Shown in pieces: positions 42,173 to 50,520 of a stretch of 64,000 bases of DNA. This DNA is from Mycolicibacterium iranicum (GTDB lineage Bacteria > Actinomycetota > Actinomycetes > Mycobacteriales > Mycobacteriaceae): positions 62,001 through 126,000 of the forward strand of contig NZ_LQPC01000002.1 in NCBI RefSeq assembly GCF_002101705.1, in the 5' to 3' direction. Each line of letters begins with the position of its first letter. The stretch's first letter is position 1. Position numbers and translations under genes: made by a program. Below the pieces are notes generated by a model. It saw nothing but the letters and a program-made list of their open reading frames with translations. It was not told the DNA's origin and searched no databases.

Positions 42173-42537
42173 TGCAGGCCTCCCCGGCGCCACACGTAGG
42201 TGTAGGCCACGAACACGATGACCATGAAAAGCAGCATCTCGACCAGGGCGAACAGGCCGAGGCTGTCGAACGCCACAGCCCACGGATAAAGAAACACGAT
42301 CTCGATGTCGAAGACGATGAACAGCATCGCCGTCAGGTAGTACCTGATCGGGAAGCGCTGAGCGGTCCCGGCAACGGCGGGGTCGGAGGCGTCCATCGGC
42401 TCAATGCCGCATTCGTAGGCCTCGAGCTTGGCGTGGTTGTAGCGTCTCGGGCCGATCAGCAGGGCGATCCCCACCGACCCGACCGCGAATACAGCAGCGA
42501 TCGCACCAAGCACCAGGATCGGCGTGTACAGATTCAT
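42163..42537 (-). CDS. nuoA: NADH-quinone oxidoreductase subunit A
   Basis: 124 residues, three membrane helices. Conserved YECGIEP loop (Cys in quinone-site loop) and [26 protein letters not shown] region (read in parts). First gene of the nuo operon; promoter in 42538-42703. Confidence 0.95.
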   Translation of the reverse strand: MNLYTPILVLGAIAAVFAVGSVGIALLIGPRRYNHAKLEAYECGIEPMDASDPAVAGTAQRFPIRYYLTAMLFIVFDIEIVFLYPWAVAFDSLGLFALVEMLLFMVIVFVAYTYVWRRGGLQWD

Positions 42538-42703
42538 ACTGCGCAGCAGCTCCTCGGGGGCTGTCGATGTGAGCTAGCCCACAGCCTAGCCCGGTTTTGG
42601 ATGCAAGCCACTCATTTTGGTTAGTATCGCTACTGGCGCCATTCGGCGATACCGCACTGCCTCCAATGGGTAAGCGCAGCAGTAATTTTCGCTAAGCGTG
42701 GTG
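42538..42703. promoter_or_regulatory. nuo operon promoter region
   Basis: 166 bases between nuoA and the upstream Rv3143-like gene on the same strand. The middle is comparatively AT-rich (GTTTTGGATGC, GGTTAGTATCG). TATCGC and GCGATA (about 42625-42651) form a loose 6-bp dyad. I cannot fix the transcription start. Confidence 0.4.
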
Positions 42704-43123
42704 CTAGATCGCGGGGCGAAGGAGCGACACGACCGCGTCGCCCAGCCGGATCGGGTCGATCGGGTGCGGAACTGCCGCCTCAGCCCGCGACCAGCGGGCC
42801 AGCCACGCGTCGTCGGGACGTCCGGTCAGAACCAGTATCGGTGGGCAGTCGTCGATCTCGTCCTTGAGTTGCTTGGCGATTCCCATCCCGCCGACCGGGG
42901 TGGCCTCACCGTCGAGGATCGCGAGGTCGAAGCCGCCCGCGTCCATCTGCCGGATCACCATGGGACCGGTGGCGACCTCGACGTAGCTCAGCTCTGGCAG
43001 TGCGGGATGGATCCGTTTGCCGAGCGCCAGCTGGACCTGCTCCCTGGTCCTCGGATTGTCGCTGTAGACCAGGATCCGCAGAGGTCCCGCCGTTCGCGAT
43101 GGCTCGGAAGAGGGCACAGCCAT
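42704..43123 (-). CDS. Atypical receiver-domain protein (Rv3143-like)
   Basis: 139 residues, a single receiver-like domain with no output domain. The phospho-acceptor is probably Asp71 (DLAILDGEA), with Thr100 in VLTGR. Only one acidic pocket residue (Asp22 in YSDNPR) is visible, and the usual catalytic Lys is replaced (AVPHPIDP, His120). Phosphorylation may thus be altered or lost. A similar gene, Rv3143, lies upstream of nuoA in M. tuberculosis (recall), so the linkage to complex I seems conserved and may be regulatory. Confidence 0.8.
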   Translation of the reverse strand: MAVPSSEPSRTAGPLRILVYSDNPRTREQVQLALGKRIHPALPELSYVEVATGPMVIRQMDAGGFDLAILDGEATPVGGMGIAKQLKDEIDDCPPILVLTGRPDDAWLARWSRAEAAVPHPIDPIRLGDAVVSLLRPAI

Positions 43124-43192
43124 GGGCGCGATGGTAGCCGCGCACGGCTGCGGCGGTTTTCGACTTTCGGAAAATGACTGTCGCTGAAAGTG

Positions 43193-43567
43193 TTACAACA
43201 AGGGTCGGATCTCCGCGGGATCGAAATACTCATCAATGCGTGTGATCTGGCCACCCTCGTCCACTTTGATCACGATGCACACGCGCATCGCGATCGCGGC
43301 CCCGGTGCGGGCGGTGGCATGGAGAATGTGCTGCTGAACGAAGCCGCCCTCGAAGTGCCGGCGATCCAGGATCTCGTAGCGCCGCTCGCTGGTGGTGGTG
43401 ATGAACCAGTTGATGATCTTGACCGAGCGACTGTGGTCGTTGTCCCGCGTGTCGCCGCTTTTCCACACCGCGACGTCCGGGCTGAACAGCTGGGCCACCG
43501 TATCGATGTCGCTGCCCTCGATGGCGCCGAACAGCCTGTCCGCGACGTCCGCCTGGGTTCCGCGCAT
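43193..43567 (-). CDS. SnoaL-like/NTF2-fold protein
   Basis: 124 residues with an NTF2-like cone fold: an N-terminal helix (ADVADRLFGAIEGSDIDTV), LFSPDVAVW, and the strand-rich end RVCIVIKVDEGGQITRIDEYFDPAE. Relatives act as small isomerases, hydrolases or binding proteins; no function can be assigned. It is divergent from the methyltransferase with an unusual 19-bp-spacer promoter between them. Confidence 0.8.
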   Translation of the reverse strand: MRGTQADVADRLFGAIEGSDIDTVAQLFSPDVAVWKSGDTRDNDHSRSVKIINWFITTTSERRYEILDRRHFEGGFVQQHILHATARTGAAIAMRVCIVIKVDEGGQITRIDEYFDPAEIRPLL

Positions 43568-43571
43568 AGTG

Positions 43572-43602
43572 TTGACCTCAACTCAACTTCAGGTTGAACA
43601 CT
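43572..43602 (+). promoter_or_regulatory. Candidate MerR/SoxR-type promoter for the methyltransferase
   Basis: TTGACC (43572-43577) and AACACT (43597-43602) are spaced by 19 bases, the long spacing typical of MerR-family promoters. An imperfect dyad (ACCTCAAC...CTTCAGGT, 43575-43594) lies between them. The start codon at 43610 is seven bases after the -10-like box, so the transcript would be leaderless. No MerR gene is in the window. Confidence 0.45.
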
Positions 43603-43609
43603 GGTCCGC

Positions 43610-44245
43610 ATGGACCAGACTCCCACCGTCTCCCGTTTCGACGACTTCTACAAGGATGAGACGCAGTCCCCGCCGTGGGTCATCGGCGCGCCGCAGCCGG
43701 CCATCGTCGAGCTTGAGCGCGCCGGCCTCATCAGCGGGCGCGTGCTCGATATCGGATGCGGAACCGGCGAGCACACGATCCTGCTCGCGAATGCGGGCTA
43801 CGACGTCGTGGGCGTCGACGGCGCGCCCACCGCCGTCGCGCACGCCAGGCGTAATGCTGCAGCCCACGGTGTGGACGTTCGTTTTGAGGTGGCCGACGCG
43901 TTGACGCTCACCGACGACCAGACCTACGACACGATCATCGACAGCGCGTTGTTCCACATCTTCGACGACACCGACCGCGCGACCTATGTCGCCAGCCTGC
44001 ACACCGTCAGCCAGGTGGGGTCGGTCGTCCATGTCCTCGCGCTCTCCGACGAGGGCCGCGGCCTCGGGCCGGAGGTCAGCGAAACCATGATCCGAGACGC
44101 GTTCGGCGAAGGCTGGGAGATCGAGTCGCTGACGAGGACGACCTACCGGGGCGTCGTCACGGCGCTGCAGGCCGACACGATGAACCTGGCGCCCGGAACG
44201 GTCGTCGACGAGCCCGCGTGGTTGGCGCGGGTACGTCGGCTCTGA
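43610..44245 (+). CDS. Class I SAM-dependent methyltransferase
   Basis: 211 residues. SAM-binding motif I VLDIGCGTGEHTILLA, motif II acidic VGVDGAP, and DTIIDSALFHIF fit class I methyltransferases. Resembles small-molecule methyltransferases near thiopurine/tellurite types; substrate unknown. No ribosome site is visible, consistent with a leaderless transcript. Confidence 0.85.
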   Translation: MDQTPTVSRFDDFYKDETQSPPWVIGAPQPAIVELERAGLISGRVLDIGCGTGEHTILLANAGYDVVGVDGAPTAVAHARRNAAAHGVDVRFEVADALTLTDDQTYDTIIDSALFHIFDDTDRATYVASLHTVSQVGSVVHVLALSDEGRGLGPEVSETMIRDAFGEGWEIESLTRTTYRGVVTALQADTMNLAPGTVVDEPAWLARVRRL

Positions 44246-44251
44246 GGCTGC

Positions 44252-45124
44252 TTACGCGAGCCGCATCACCGAGCCGCTTTCCAGCGCCACCCATACCGCA
44301 CCGTCCGGTGCGACGGCAATGCCGTGTGGTTCCGACACCGTTGCGGGCAGGTCGAATTCGTCGACTGTGCCGTCCCACGCAATATGTCCGACCCGGTTGG
44401 CGGCCCATTCGGTGAACCAGCAGCCCTGCACACCGGCAGTGATCGCGTGCGGACGGCATTGCGGATCGGGCAGCGCGAACTCCTTGACCCCGTCGTCGGT
44501 GATTCGGCCGATTCGGCCCGCGCCGATCTCGGCCGTCCACACCGCGCCGCCGCCGTAGGTGATGCCGACCGGGGCCGCCCCCTTTGTCGGCAGGTCGACG
44601 ATCGTGACATCGCCCGCGGGGCTGACACGCGCGACCGCGTCGGATTGATTCAACGCGGCCCAGATCGTCCCATCGGGACAGGCCGTGGCGAACGCGGGAA
44701 AGCAGTCGTCAGGCAGCGTGACATAAGTCAGGGTGCCGTCCACATCGAGGCGGCCCAGCCGGCAGCCGGTCGACTCGGTGAACCACACGGTGCCCTCCGG
44801 TGCGACACAGATGCCGTACGGGCCGCACCCCGATTCGAGCTCTACTGTTGTCATGACGCCCCGGCTGTCCACCGCGGAGATGCAGTCGTCGCCGTTTCGG
44901 GTGAACCACACCGCCTCGTCGGGTGCCACCGCGACTATTGACGGGCGGGAATCGACCGAGCCGATGGGGTACCGATCGCGGCGGCCGTCCGCGGCAAGAC
45001 GCAGCAGGTCGCCGCTGTGCACAAGCGTCACCCAGATTGCGCCGTCCCGAGTCGCGGTGACGCCGTACGGGCCGGAGCCGTCGGGGAGTGCGATCAGGGT
45101 GGTCGACGTGAGACTGACGGTCAT
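44252..45124 (-). CDS. Vgb-like beta-propeller (virginiamycin B lyase/SMP-30 type)
   Basis: About 290 residues made of repeated blades with GPYGVTATRDGAIWVT, GPYGICVAPEGTVWFTES, RPHAITAG, CWFTEWAANRVG and EPHGIAVAPDGAVWV. This is the seven-bladed Vgb/streptogramin-lyase-like propeller. True lyases linearise depsipeptides using His/Glu residues; I cannot confirm these, so a lactonase or binding role is equally possible. It is the last gene of the nine-gene operon; its ATG overlaps the DUF6285 stop. Confidence 0.75.
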   Translation of the reverse strand: MTVSLTSTTLIALPDGSGPYGVTATRDGAIWVTLVHSGDLLRLAADGRRDRYPIGSVDSRPSIVAVAPDEAVWFTRNGDDCISAVDSRGVMTTVELESGCGPYGICVAPEGTVWFTESTGCRLGRLDVDGTLTYVTLPDDCFPAFATACPDGTIWAALNQSDAVARVSPAGDVTIVDLPTKGAAPVGITYGGGAVWTAEIGAGRIGRITDDGVKEFALPDPQCRPHAITAGVQGCWFTEWAANRVGHIAWDGTVDEFDLPATVSEPHGIAVAPDGAVWVALESGSVMRLA

Positions 45125-45459
45125 AGCCCGTCGGCATACCCTGGGTGGTCGAACGACAACCGATGTCGAACCAACAACTGCAGGCACGCCATCACCTCGT
45201 CCCCGCGCTCGTCGAGCCGGCCGTCACGGATGGCCTCCGCGAGCTCGGTTTCGTCGTCGAAGCCCAGTCCCGCGAGCGACGCGCGCACCGGCTTGTCCGT
45301 ATCGTCGAGCAACTCCCGTTCCACGATGCGCAGCACGTTGGCGGCCACCCTCGCGTGAAAGCCCGTCTGCCCTCCGACGGCACGCACATCGGTATCGAGG
45401 AAGCCCGCGACGGCAGCGATGAGCTCGGCTGCGGTCGGACGGGTCGTGTATGAGCTCAC
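45121..45459 (-). CDS. DUF6285 protein, LvaB-like kinase partner
   Basis: 112 residues: PTAAELIAAVAGFLDTDV, FHARVAANVLRIVERELLDD, then an acidic/charged end. This DUF6285-type protein is regularly encoded beside APH-fold kinases. In Pseudomonas putida the small LvaB protein works with the kinase LvaA on 4-hydroxyacyl-CoA; equating the two families is my inference from size and context. GTG at 45459 overlaps the kinase stop (GTGA). The frame's extension to 45921 is the antisense of the kinase gene and is rejected. Confidence 0.7.
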   Translation of the reverse strand: MSSYTTRPTAAELIAAVAGFLDTDVRAVGGQTGFHARVAANVLRIVERELLDDTDKPVRASLAGLGFDDETELAEAIRDGRLDERGDEVMACLQLLVRHRLSFDHPGYADGL

Positions 45460-46430
45460 GAGCCAGGCCCCTTCCCTGACAACAGATCCAGCAGATCCCA
45501 TTCCGTTTCGCTGACGCGTCTGCCGATGGCGGCGAGCTCGACCGAGGGCATCTCCCCCGACAGATGTCGTTGCGCCTGATGGCGGCAGATCACACCCCAC
45601 CGCAGGGTTGCGACGGTCAGCCACCAGCGAAAAGCCCTGCGGTCCACTGCGGTACCCGACACGCTCTCGTAAGCCCGCAGGAACTTCTCCACGTTGCCGA
45701 GACCCCCAGCGCCCTGCGATTCGGGCGCGCCAAACCGCCAAGCGCGAATGCAGAACCACGCCAGATCCTCGTAGACCTCGCCGATATGGGTCAACTCCCA
45801 GTCCAGCACCGCCGCGAGCCCCGATTCGTCGACGATGAGATTGCCCATCCGGAAATCCCCGTGTATCAACCGCATCGGCGATGGGTCTGGCTTCTCGTCG
45901 GCCAACCGCCGGAACGTCCACTCAAAGGTGGCTGTCGTGTCGCCGATCTCGTCGAGGCGATGCCGCCATCCGGCGAGTTCATCTGGTGCCGTCAAACCGA
46001 TCCCGTCCGGATCGGCGCGGTGGATCGCTGCAAGTGCGGCAGCGCACTGCTCGAGCAACCGGGCGCGTCTGCTGTCGTCGAGCCCGCGGAAGATCTTCCG
46101 GACGATCGTCTCGCCGGCGATGGCGTCGCAGATCAGGTACGGATCGCCCACGGCGGCAGGGGAGTTGTCGGCAGTCAGAATGTGGGGCACCGGAGCTCCC
46201 GCTGCCGCAGCACGCTGCTGCACCTTGGCCTCCAGCTCCATGCTGGCGTGGATGTCGTCGCGCGCGCCGGTGCGCAGAATGAGTGCCCGACGCAGCTCAG
46301 GGCCCGTCGCGGTGAACGCCCACGTGGTCCTGCTCGCCCCGCCCGTCAGCCGCTGCAGGTCTTCGACGACGACGTCACCGAGCACTGGCTGCAGCACCTG
46401 CTGCAGTGCCTGCGCCAGCTCAGCGCTCAT
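45456..46430 (-). CDS. APH-fold phosphotransferase, LvaA-like
   Basis: 324 residues with LTGGASRTTWAFTA, the catalytic loop LIHGDFRMGNLIVDE (HGD intact) and the metal-binding VLDWELTHIGEVYEDLAWFC. Such kinases beside acyl-CoA dehydrogenases phosphorylate hydroxyacyl-CoAs (LvaA; the ACAD10/11 kinase domain). ATG at 46430 (MSAELAQ) is preceded, within the operon, by three coupled 32-bp mini-ORFs. Confidence 0.85.
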   Translation of the reverse strand: MSAELAQALQQVLQPVLGDVVVEDLQRLTGGASRTTWAFTATGPELRRALILRTGARDDIHASMELEAKVQQRAAAAGAPVPHILTADNSPAAVGDPYLICDAIAGETIVRKIFRGLDDSRRARLLEQCAAALAAIHRADPDGIGLTAPDELAGWRHRLDEIGDTTATFEWTFRRLADEKPDPSPMRLIHGDFRMGNLIVDESGLAAVLDWELTHIGEVYEDLAWFCIRAWRFGAPESQGAGGLGNVEKFLRAYESVSGTAVDRRAFRWWLTVATLRWGVICRHQAQRHLSGEMPSVELAAIGRRVSETEWDLLDLLSGKGPGS

Positions 46431-46529
46431 CGTGCCCCTCTGCTCTTCGCGCAAGCGCTCATCGCGCCCCTCTGCTCTTCGCGCAAGCGCTCATCGCGCC
46501 CCTCTGCTCTTCGCGCAAGCGCTCATCGC
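46427..46529 (-). repeat. Three tandem 32-bp MIRU-like mini-ORFs
   Basis: Perfect 32-bp copies occupy 46434-46465, 46466-46497 and 46498-46529. Read on the minus strand, each makes an ATG-started 11-codon frame (MSACAKSRGAR). The frames run 46526-46491, 46494-46459 and 46462-46427. The first ATG overlaps the acyl-CoA dehydrogenase stop, each TGA overlaps the next ATG (ATGA), and the last TGA overlaps the kinase ATG. The first nine bases equal the kinase's own start (ATGAGCGCT), suggesting how copies could expand or contract. A related single copy lies at 39545-39577. Confidence 0.92.
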
Positions 46530-47761
46530 GACCCGAACCCGAACAGTCGCTGCGCCACCCTTCTCATCTGGATCTCCTCGGCCCCCTCGGTGATCCGGTA
46601 TCTACGGTGGTGCCGATAAATGTGCTCGAACGGTTCGTGTCTGCTGTAGCCGACGCCGCCGAAGACCTGCATGGCACGGTCGGCGGCCTCGCAGACCAGT
46701 CGGTTGGCGCGGTAGTTGGCCATCGAGACCTTGTCGGACACCTCCATGTGGTGGCTGTTGTCCAGTTCGGATGCGGCGAAGCGGACCAGCAGCCGGACCA
46801 TCTGTGCCTCGGTCTGCAGTTCGACGAGGGGCCACTGCACGGCCTGATTGACCGATAGCGGTTTGCCGAACACCTCACGGTCGTTGGCGTAGGCGACGGC
46901 GCGATCGATGCAGTATTGCGCGGCGCCCAAGCTCGAAGCAGCCTGTCGGATTCTGTTCTCGTGCAGGAACGTCTGGCCCACTTCGAGTCCGCGGTCCACC
47001 TCGCCGAGAATCGAACTCGACGGCACCCGAACGTTCTCCAGCACGACCTCGCCGTGATCGGTAGGCATGTTGAACGTCCACCAGTAGTAGGGCACCGTGA
47101 ATCCCGGCGCGTCGGTCGGTACCAGGAACGCAGTGATGCCGCGCGCCTGCCCCGTGTCTCCCGACGTCCGCGCAAACACCAGGTCGTGGGTTGCGCGATG
47201 CACACCGGTGTTGAACCTCTTGGCGCCGTTGATCACCCAGTCTTCGCCGTCGGGCACGGCGCTGGTCTCCAGCCAGGTGGCATCCGAGCCGTGGTTGGGT
47301 TCGGTCAGGCCGAAGGCCATCGACCGTTCACCGGTGATCAGTGCGTCGGTCCACTCCTTCTTCTGTTCCTCGGTACCGAACCGGTCCATCATGATCACCT
47401 GCGGGAAGTTTCCGACGATCGAGGACTCGTCCTGCAGATCGTTGTGCAGACCGAGCCCCTTGTGCGCCAGATGTTCCCGGATGACGGCCATGTCGATGTT
47501 GCTGCCGTCGCGCCCGCCGAACTGTGACGGTAGGCCGTAGCGCAACCAGCCTGCCGCATCGGCACGCCTGCGCATCTCGCCGAGAAGATCTTCCCACTCC
47601 CGCCGCGGGGTGCCGCCGTTGTCCCAATCGGTGCGCGCATGTTCGCGGCGGTGATCGAAGTACTGGATGTTCTCCCGTTCCAGTGGCTTGATCTCGGCTT
47701 CGATGAAGGCATCCATCTCGGCGAGGAGGCCGGGCAGGTGGTCGGGAAGTGTGAAGTCCAC
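46523..47761 (-). CDS. Acyl-CoA dehydrogenase, ACAD11/LvaC-like
   Basis: 412 residues, FAD-dependent acyl-CoA dehydrogenase fold. Motifs: the FAD/substrate region AFGLTEPNHGSDATWLETSA, WVINGAKRFNTG, and the C-terminal FGGVGYSRHEPFEHIYRHHR then YRITEGAEEIQ with the base-position Glu. The neighbouring kinase and DUF6285 gene suggest an ACAD11/LvaC-like role in removing a 4-phosphoryl group to give an enoyl-CoA (inference). Confidence 0.87.
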   Translation of the reverse strand: MDFTLPDHLPGLLAEMDAFIEAEIKPLERENIQYFDHRREHARTDWDNGGTPRREWEDLLGEMRRRADAAGWLRYGLPSQFGGRDGSNIDMAVIREHLAHKGLGLHNDLQDESSIVGNFPQVIMMDRFGTEEQKKEWTDALITGERSMAFGLTEPNHGSDATWLETSAVPDGEDWVINGAKRFNTGVHRATHDLVFARTSGDTGQARGITAFLVPTDAPGFTVPYYWWTFNMPTDHGEVVLENVRVPSSSILGEVDRGLEVGQTFLHENRIRQAASSLGAAQYCIDRAVAYANDREVFGKPLSVNQAVQWPLVELQTEAQMVRLLVRFAASELDNSHHMEVSDKVSMANYRANRLVCEAADRAMQVFGGVGYSRHEPFEHIYRHHRRYRITEGAEEIQMRRVAQRLFGFGSR

Positions 47762-47785
47762 TGGTTCTCCTTTGAACGTCGTCGG

Positions 47786-48406
47786 TCAGTACCCGTAAAG
47801 CGTCTTCTTCCAAATCCCTGACAGGGTGGCGATGGCGTCCTGGTCGCTCATCTCGAATCCGAGGCCTGATTCACCGACGAACACGGTGGTGAAGTTCTCG
47901 AACAGCAACGCGATCGCCGCGGCGGTGTGCTCCGGATTGAGGTCCGATCCGAACCCTTGTTCCTGCGCGCGGCGTACCGACGCAGCCACGATGTCCATGC
48001 CGAAGCGCCGGAACTCGTTTTGCACTAGCGCAAAGCGTGGCTGGGTCGCCGCGAGTTGGGCAACCGCGATCATGATCCCGATGTTCTGTTTGAACATCGT
48101 CCAGTAACCGGTGACGACCTCGGTGAAGAAAGCATCGTCGTCGGGGGACTCCGGCAGCGCGAGGCTCAGCCCCGACGGGGTGACAACCTCGTGCAGGAAG
48201 GACTGTGCCAGCGCCGCCAGCAGGTCCTCTTTGTCGGTGAAGTAGCGGTAGAAGACCGCCGGCGACTTTCCCGCCGCAGACGTGATGTCTCCGAGCGTCG
48301 TACCGTGGAATCCTCTCTCGGCGAACAGTTTTCGTGCCGCCTGTTCGATTGCGCCACGCGTCTGAAGCCCTTTGGCGCTGAACGTCACCGACGGTCCCGG
48401 CGTCAT
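47786..48406 (-). CDS. TetR family regulator within the catabolic operon
   Basis: 206 residues. HTH: AIEQAARKLFAERGFHGTT, LGDITSAAGKSPAVFYRYF, TDKEDLLAAL. The C-terminal part carries a TetR_C-like domain. Embedded between the HMG-CoA-lyase-like and acyl-CoA dehydrogenase genes, it probably regulates the whole operon from the promoter near 52806-52860, though no matching palindrome is obvious there. Confidence 0.85.
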   Translation of the reverse strand: MTPGPSVTFSAKGLQTRGAIEQAARKLFAERGFHGTTLGDITSAAGKSPAVFYRYFTDKEDLLAALAQSFLHEVVTPSGLSLALPESPDDDAFFTEVVTGYWTMFKQNIGIMIAVAQLAATQPRFALVQNEFRRFGMDIVAASVRRAQEQGFGSDLNPEHTAAAIALLFENFTTVFVGESGLGFEMSDQDAIATLSGIWKKTLYGY

Positions 48407-48412
48407 GAGCGG

Positions 48413-49318
48413 CTAGCCCAGAATCCGGTCGCCGGCGCGCAGTAACGAACTGGGCAGACCGTGGCCCACCGCCGTCTGCGCGACTCGGGCTGCGGCGACG
48501 GTGGCCTCGAGGTCGACATCGACGTGGATATCGCTGTCGCGCAGCAGATAAACGAGATCCTCCATTGCGATGTTGCCGCTGGCTCCCGGTGCGAACGGGC
48601 AGCCGCCGAGCCCGCCCACGGAGGCGTCGAGTCTTGTCACCCCGGCAGCGACGGCGGCCCAGGCGCTTGCCAGTCCGGCGCCGCGGGTGTTGTGAAAGTG
48701 CGCGCCCAGCGGGGTGTCGCCGATCAAGGGTCGCACGCCTGCGATGAGATCGCTGACCCGTCGTGGCGTGGCCGTTCCGATGGTGTCGGCAATGGCAAGG
48801 CGATCGGCTGAGGCATCGGTGGCCGTCGAAATGATGTCGAGCACCCGCTGCGGATCCGTCGCGCCGTCGAACGGGCAGTCCCAGGCGGTGGCGACGATGA
48901 CCTCGACGGTGACGTCGCTGTCGTGAGCGATCGCGACGATCTCGGGAATTTGCATGGCCGCCTCGGACGAGGAGCGACCCACATTGGCGCGGCTGTGGCC
49001 GTCAGCGGCCGACACGACGAACTCGATGGAGCGCATGCCGGCCGCGATGGCCCGTTTTGCACCGTTAGGACTGGCCACGAGCGCCGAGAACTCGATGCCG
49101 GGGAAGTGGTGGAGTTCGGCTGCCAACTCTGCGGCATCGGCCAGAGCGGGCACCTTAGACGGCGACACGAACGCCGTCGCCTCCATCTCGCGCACACCGG
49201 TGGCGGCAATCGCGGCGAGCAATTCGAGTTTGGCCGACAACGGAATCGGCTCCTCGATCTGAAGGCCGTCGCGCATCGAGACGTCCCGGATGTCGACATG
49301 CCGCGGCAGATCGGTCAT
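48413..49318 (-). CDS. Hydroxymethylglutaryl-CoA lyase-like enzyme
   Basis: 301 residues, DRE-TIM metallolyase fold: the catalytic IRDVSMRDGLQIEE, SPSKVPALADA, the metal-binding GAHFHNTRGAG, and GGCPFAPGASGN containing the active-site Cys region. Splits 3-hydroxy-3-methylglutaryl-CoA or a similar branched acyl-CoA to acetyl-CoA plus a keto acid. Its ATG overlaps the CoA-transferase stop (ATGA), which links the two steps: activation, then cleavage. Confidence 0.88.
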   Translation of the reverse strand: MTDLPRHVDIRDVSMRDGLQIEEPIPLSAKLELLAAIAATGVREMEATAFVSPSKVPALADAAELAAELHHFPGIEFSALVASPNGAKRAIAAGMRSIEFVVSAADGHSRANVGRSSSEAAMQIPEIVAIAHDSDVTVEVIVATAWDCPFDGATDPQRVLDIISTATDASADRLAIADTIGTATPRRVSDLIAGVRPLIGDTPLGAHFHNTRGAGLASAWAAVAAGVTRLDASVGGLGGCPFAPGASGNIAMEDLVYLLRDSDIHVDVDLEATVAAARVAQTAVGHGLPSSLLRAGDRILG

Positions 49319-50520
49319 AAGACGCCCTCCGCTCGCAACGCGTCGAGCTCCTCGATGCCTCTGCCGAGCAAACCGCCGTAGACATCCTCGTTGTGCTGCC
49401 CAGGGCGTGCCGAACCGGCGCAACGGATCGTGCCCGGCGTCTCAGATAGGACCGGTATCACGCCGGGGCCCTTGATATTCCGTCCGACTCGTTCGTCCCA
49501 GTGGTCGGCGATCATTCCCCGCGCCTGCAGCTGTGGATCCTCCACAACCTCGGCGACGGTGTTGATCGGGCCGCTGATTACCCCGGCCTCGGAGAGTGTC
49601 GAGATGATGTCGGCGGGCTGACGCTGCGCAGCCCATGCGCCGATGATGGTGTCCAGCTCGTCCTGATTGCGGCCTCTCGCAACGTGATCGGCGAATCGCT
49701 GGTCTGTCGCGAGATCGGGCTGGCCCATCGCAGCACAGAGCCGGCGGAAAACGGTGTCCTGGTTGGCCGCGATGACGACCCAGCTGCCGTCCGCCGTGGG
49801 ATAGATATTGGACGGGGCGATGCCCTCCAGTCGGGTACCTGAGGGGCCCCGCACAATGCCGCCCACGTCGTAGTCGGGAATGGTGGATTCCTGGACGGCC
49901 AAGCATGATTCGGTGAGCGCGGCGTCGACGACCTGCCCGTCGCCGGTGACGGAGCGCCGGTAGAGCGCTGCCAGCGCGCCCTGCGCGGCGAACATTCCGG
50001 CGAGGCTGTCGCCGAGGGAAAGAGCCAGCCGCGGGGGAGGGCCGCCGGGAAAACCGTTCATGTGCCGCAATCCGCTGGCTGCCTCGGCCACCGATGCGTA
50101 ACCCGCCTTGTGGGCGTCGGGGCCGGTCTGGCCGTATCCCGACACACGCACCAGAATGATGCCTCGGTTGCGTTCCCGCAGAACGTCGTAGCCAAGTCCC
50201 CATTTCTCCAGCGTGCCGGGGCGAAAGTTCTCGACGATGATGTCGCTGCGCTCCACGAGGTCGAGGAACAGGTCTCGTCCCTGCGGCACTCTCAGGTTCA
50301 GCGTGACGGCCTTCTTGTTGCGTGCGTGGACCGTCCAGAAGAAGTGGTACCCGTCCAACTCCGCCTGACCCCATGTGCGCAGGGGGTCAGGCGCTCCCGG
50401 GGGCTCGATCTTGATGACCTCGGCGCCCATGTCGCCCAGGAGGCGACCGGCGAACGGGCCAGAGATCAGCGTGCCGACCTCGATCACCCGGATGCCGTCG
50501 AGCGGGCCAGTCGTCGTCAT
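49315..50520 (-). CDS. CaiB/BaiF family (class III) CoA-transferase
   Basis: 401 residues. Family motifs are IRVIEVGTLISGPFAGRLLGDMGAEVIKIE (read in parts), NKKAVTLNLR, the catalytic-Asp region SLGDSLAGMFAA, and the end GQHNEDVYGGLLG. Moves CoA between carboxylic acids, e.g. onto HMG or glutarate-like acids. Start at 50520 overlaps the hydrolase stop. Confidence 0.9.
   Translation of the reverse strand: MTTTGPLDGIRVIEVGTLISGPFAGRLLGDMGAEVIKIEPPGAPDPLRTWGQAELDGYHFFWTVHARNKKAVTLNLRVPQGRDLFLDLVERSDIIVENFRPGTLEKWGLGYDVLRERNRGIILVRVSGYGQTGPDAHKAGYASVAEAASGLRHMNGFPGGPPPRLALSLGDSLAGMFAAQGALAALYRRSVTGDGQVVDAALTESCLAVQESTIPDYDVGGIVRGPSGTRLEGIAPSNIYPTADGSWVVIAANQDTVFRRLCAAMGQPDLATDQRFADHVARGRNQDELDTIIGAWAAQRQPADIISTLSEAGVISGPINTVAEVVEDPQLQARGMIADHWDERVGRNIKGPGVIPVLSETPGTIRCAGSARPGQHNEDVYGGLLGRGIEELDALRAEGVL

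Noticed and set aside
42625..42651. TATCGC/GCGATA dyad upstream of nuoA as a specific operator
   Set aside because: Arms are only six bases with a 15-base centre, which is expected by chance; kept only as a remark in the promoter entry.
45460..45921. N-terminal extension of the DUF6285 frame
   Set aside because: Overlaps the kinase gene in another frame; the GTG at 45459 gives the family-length protein with a GTGA overlap.
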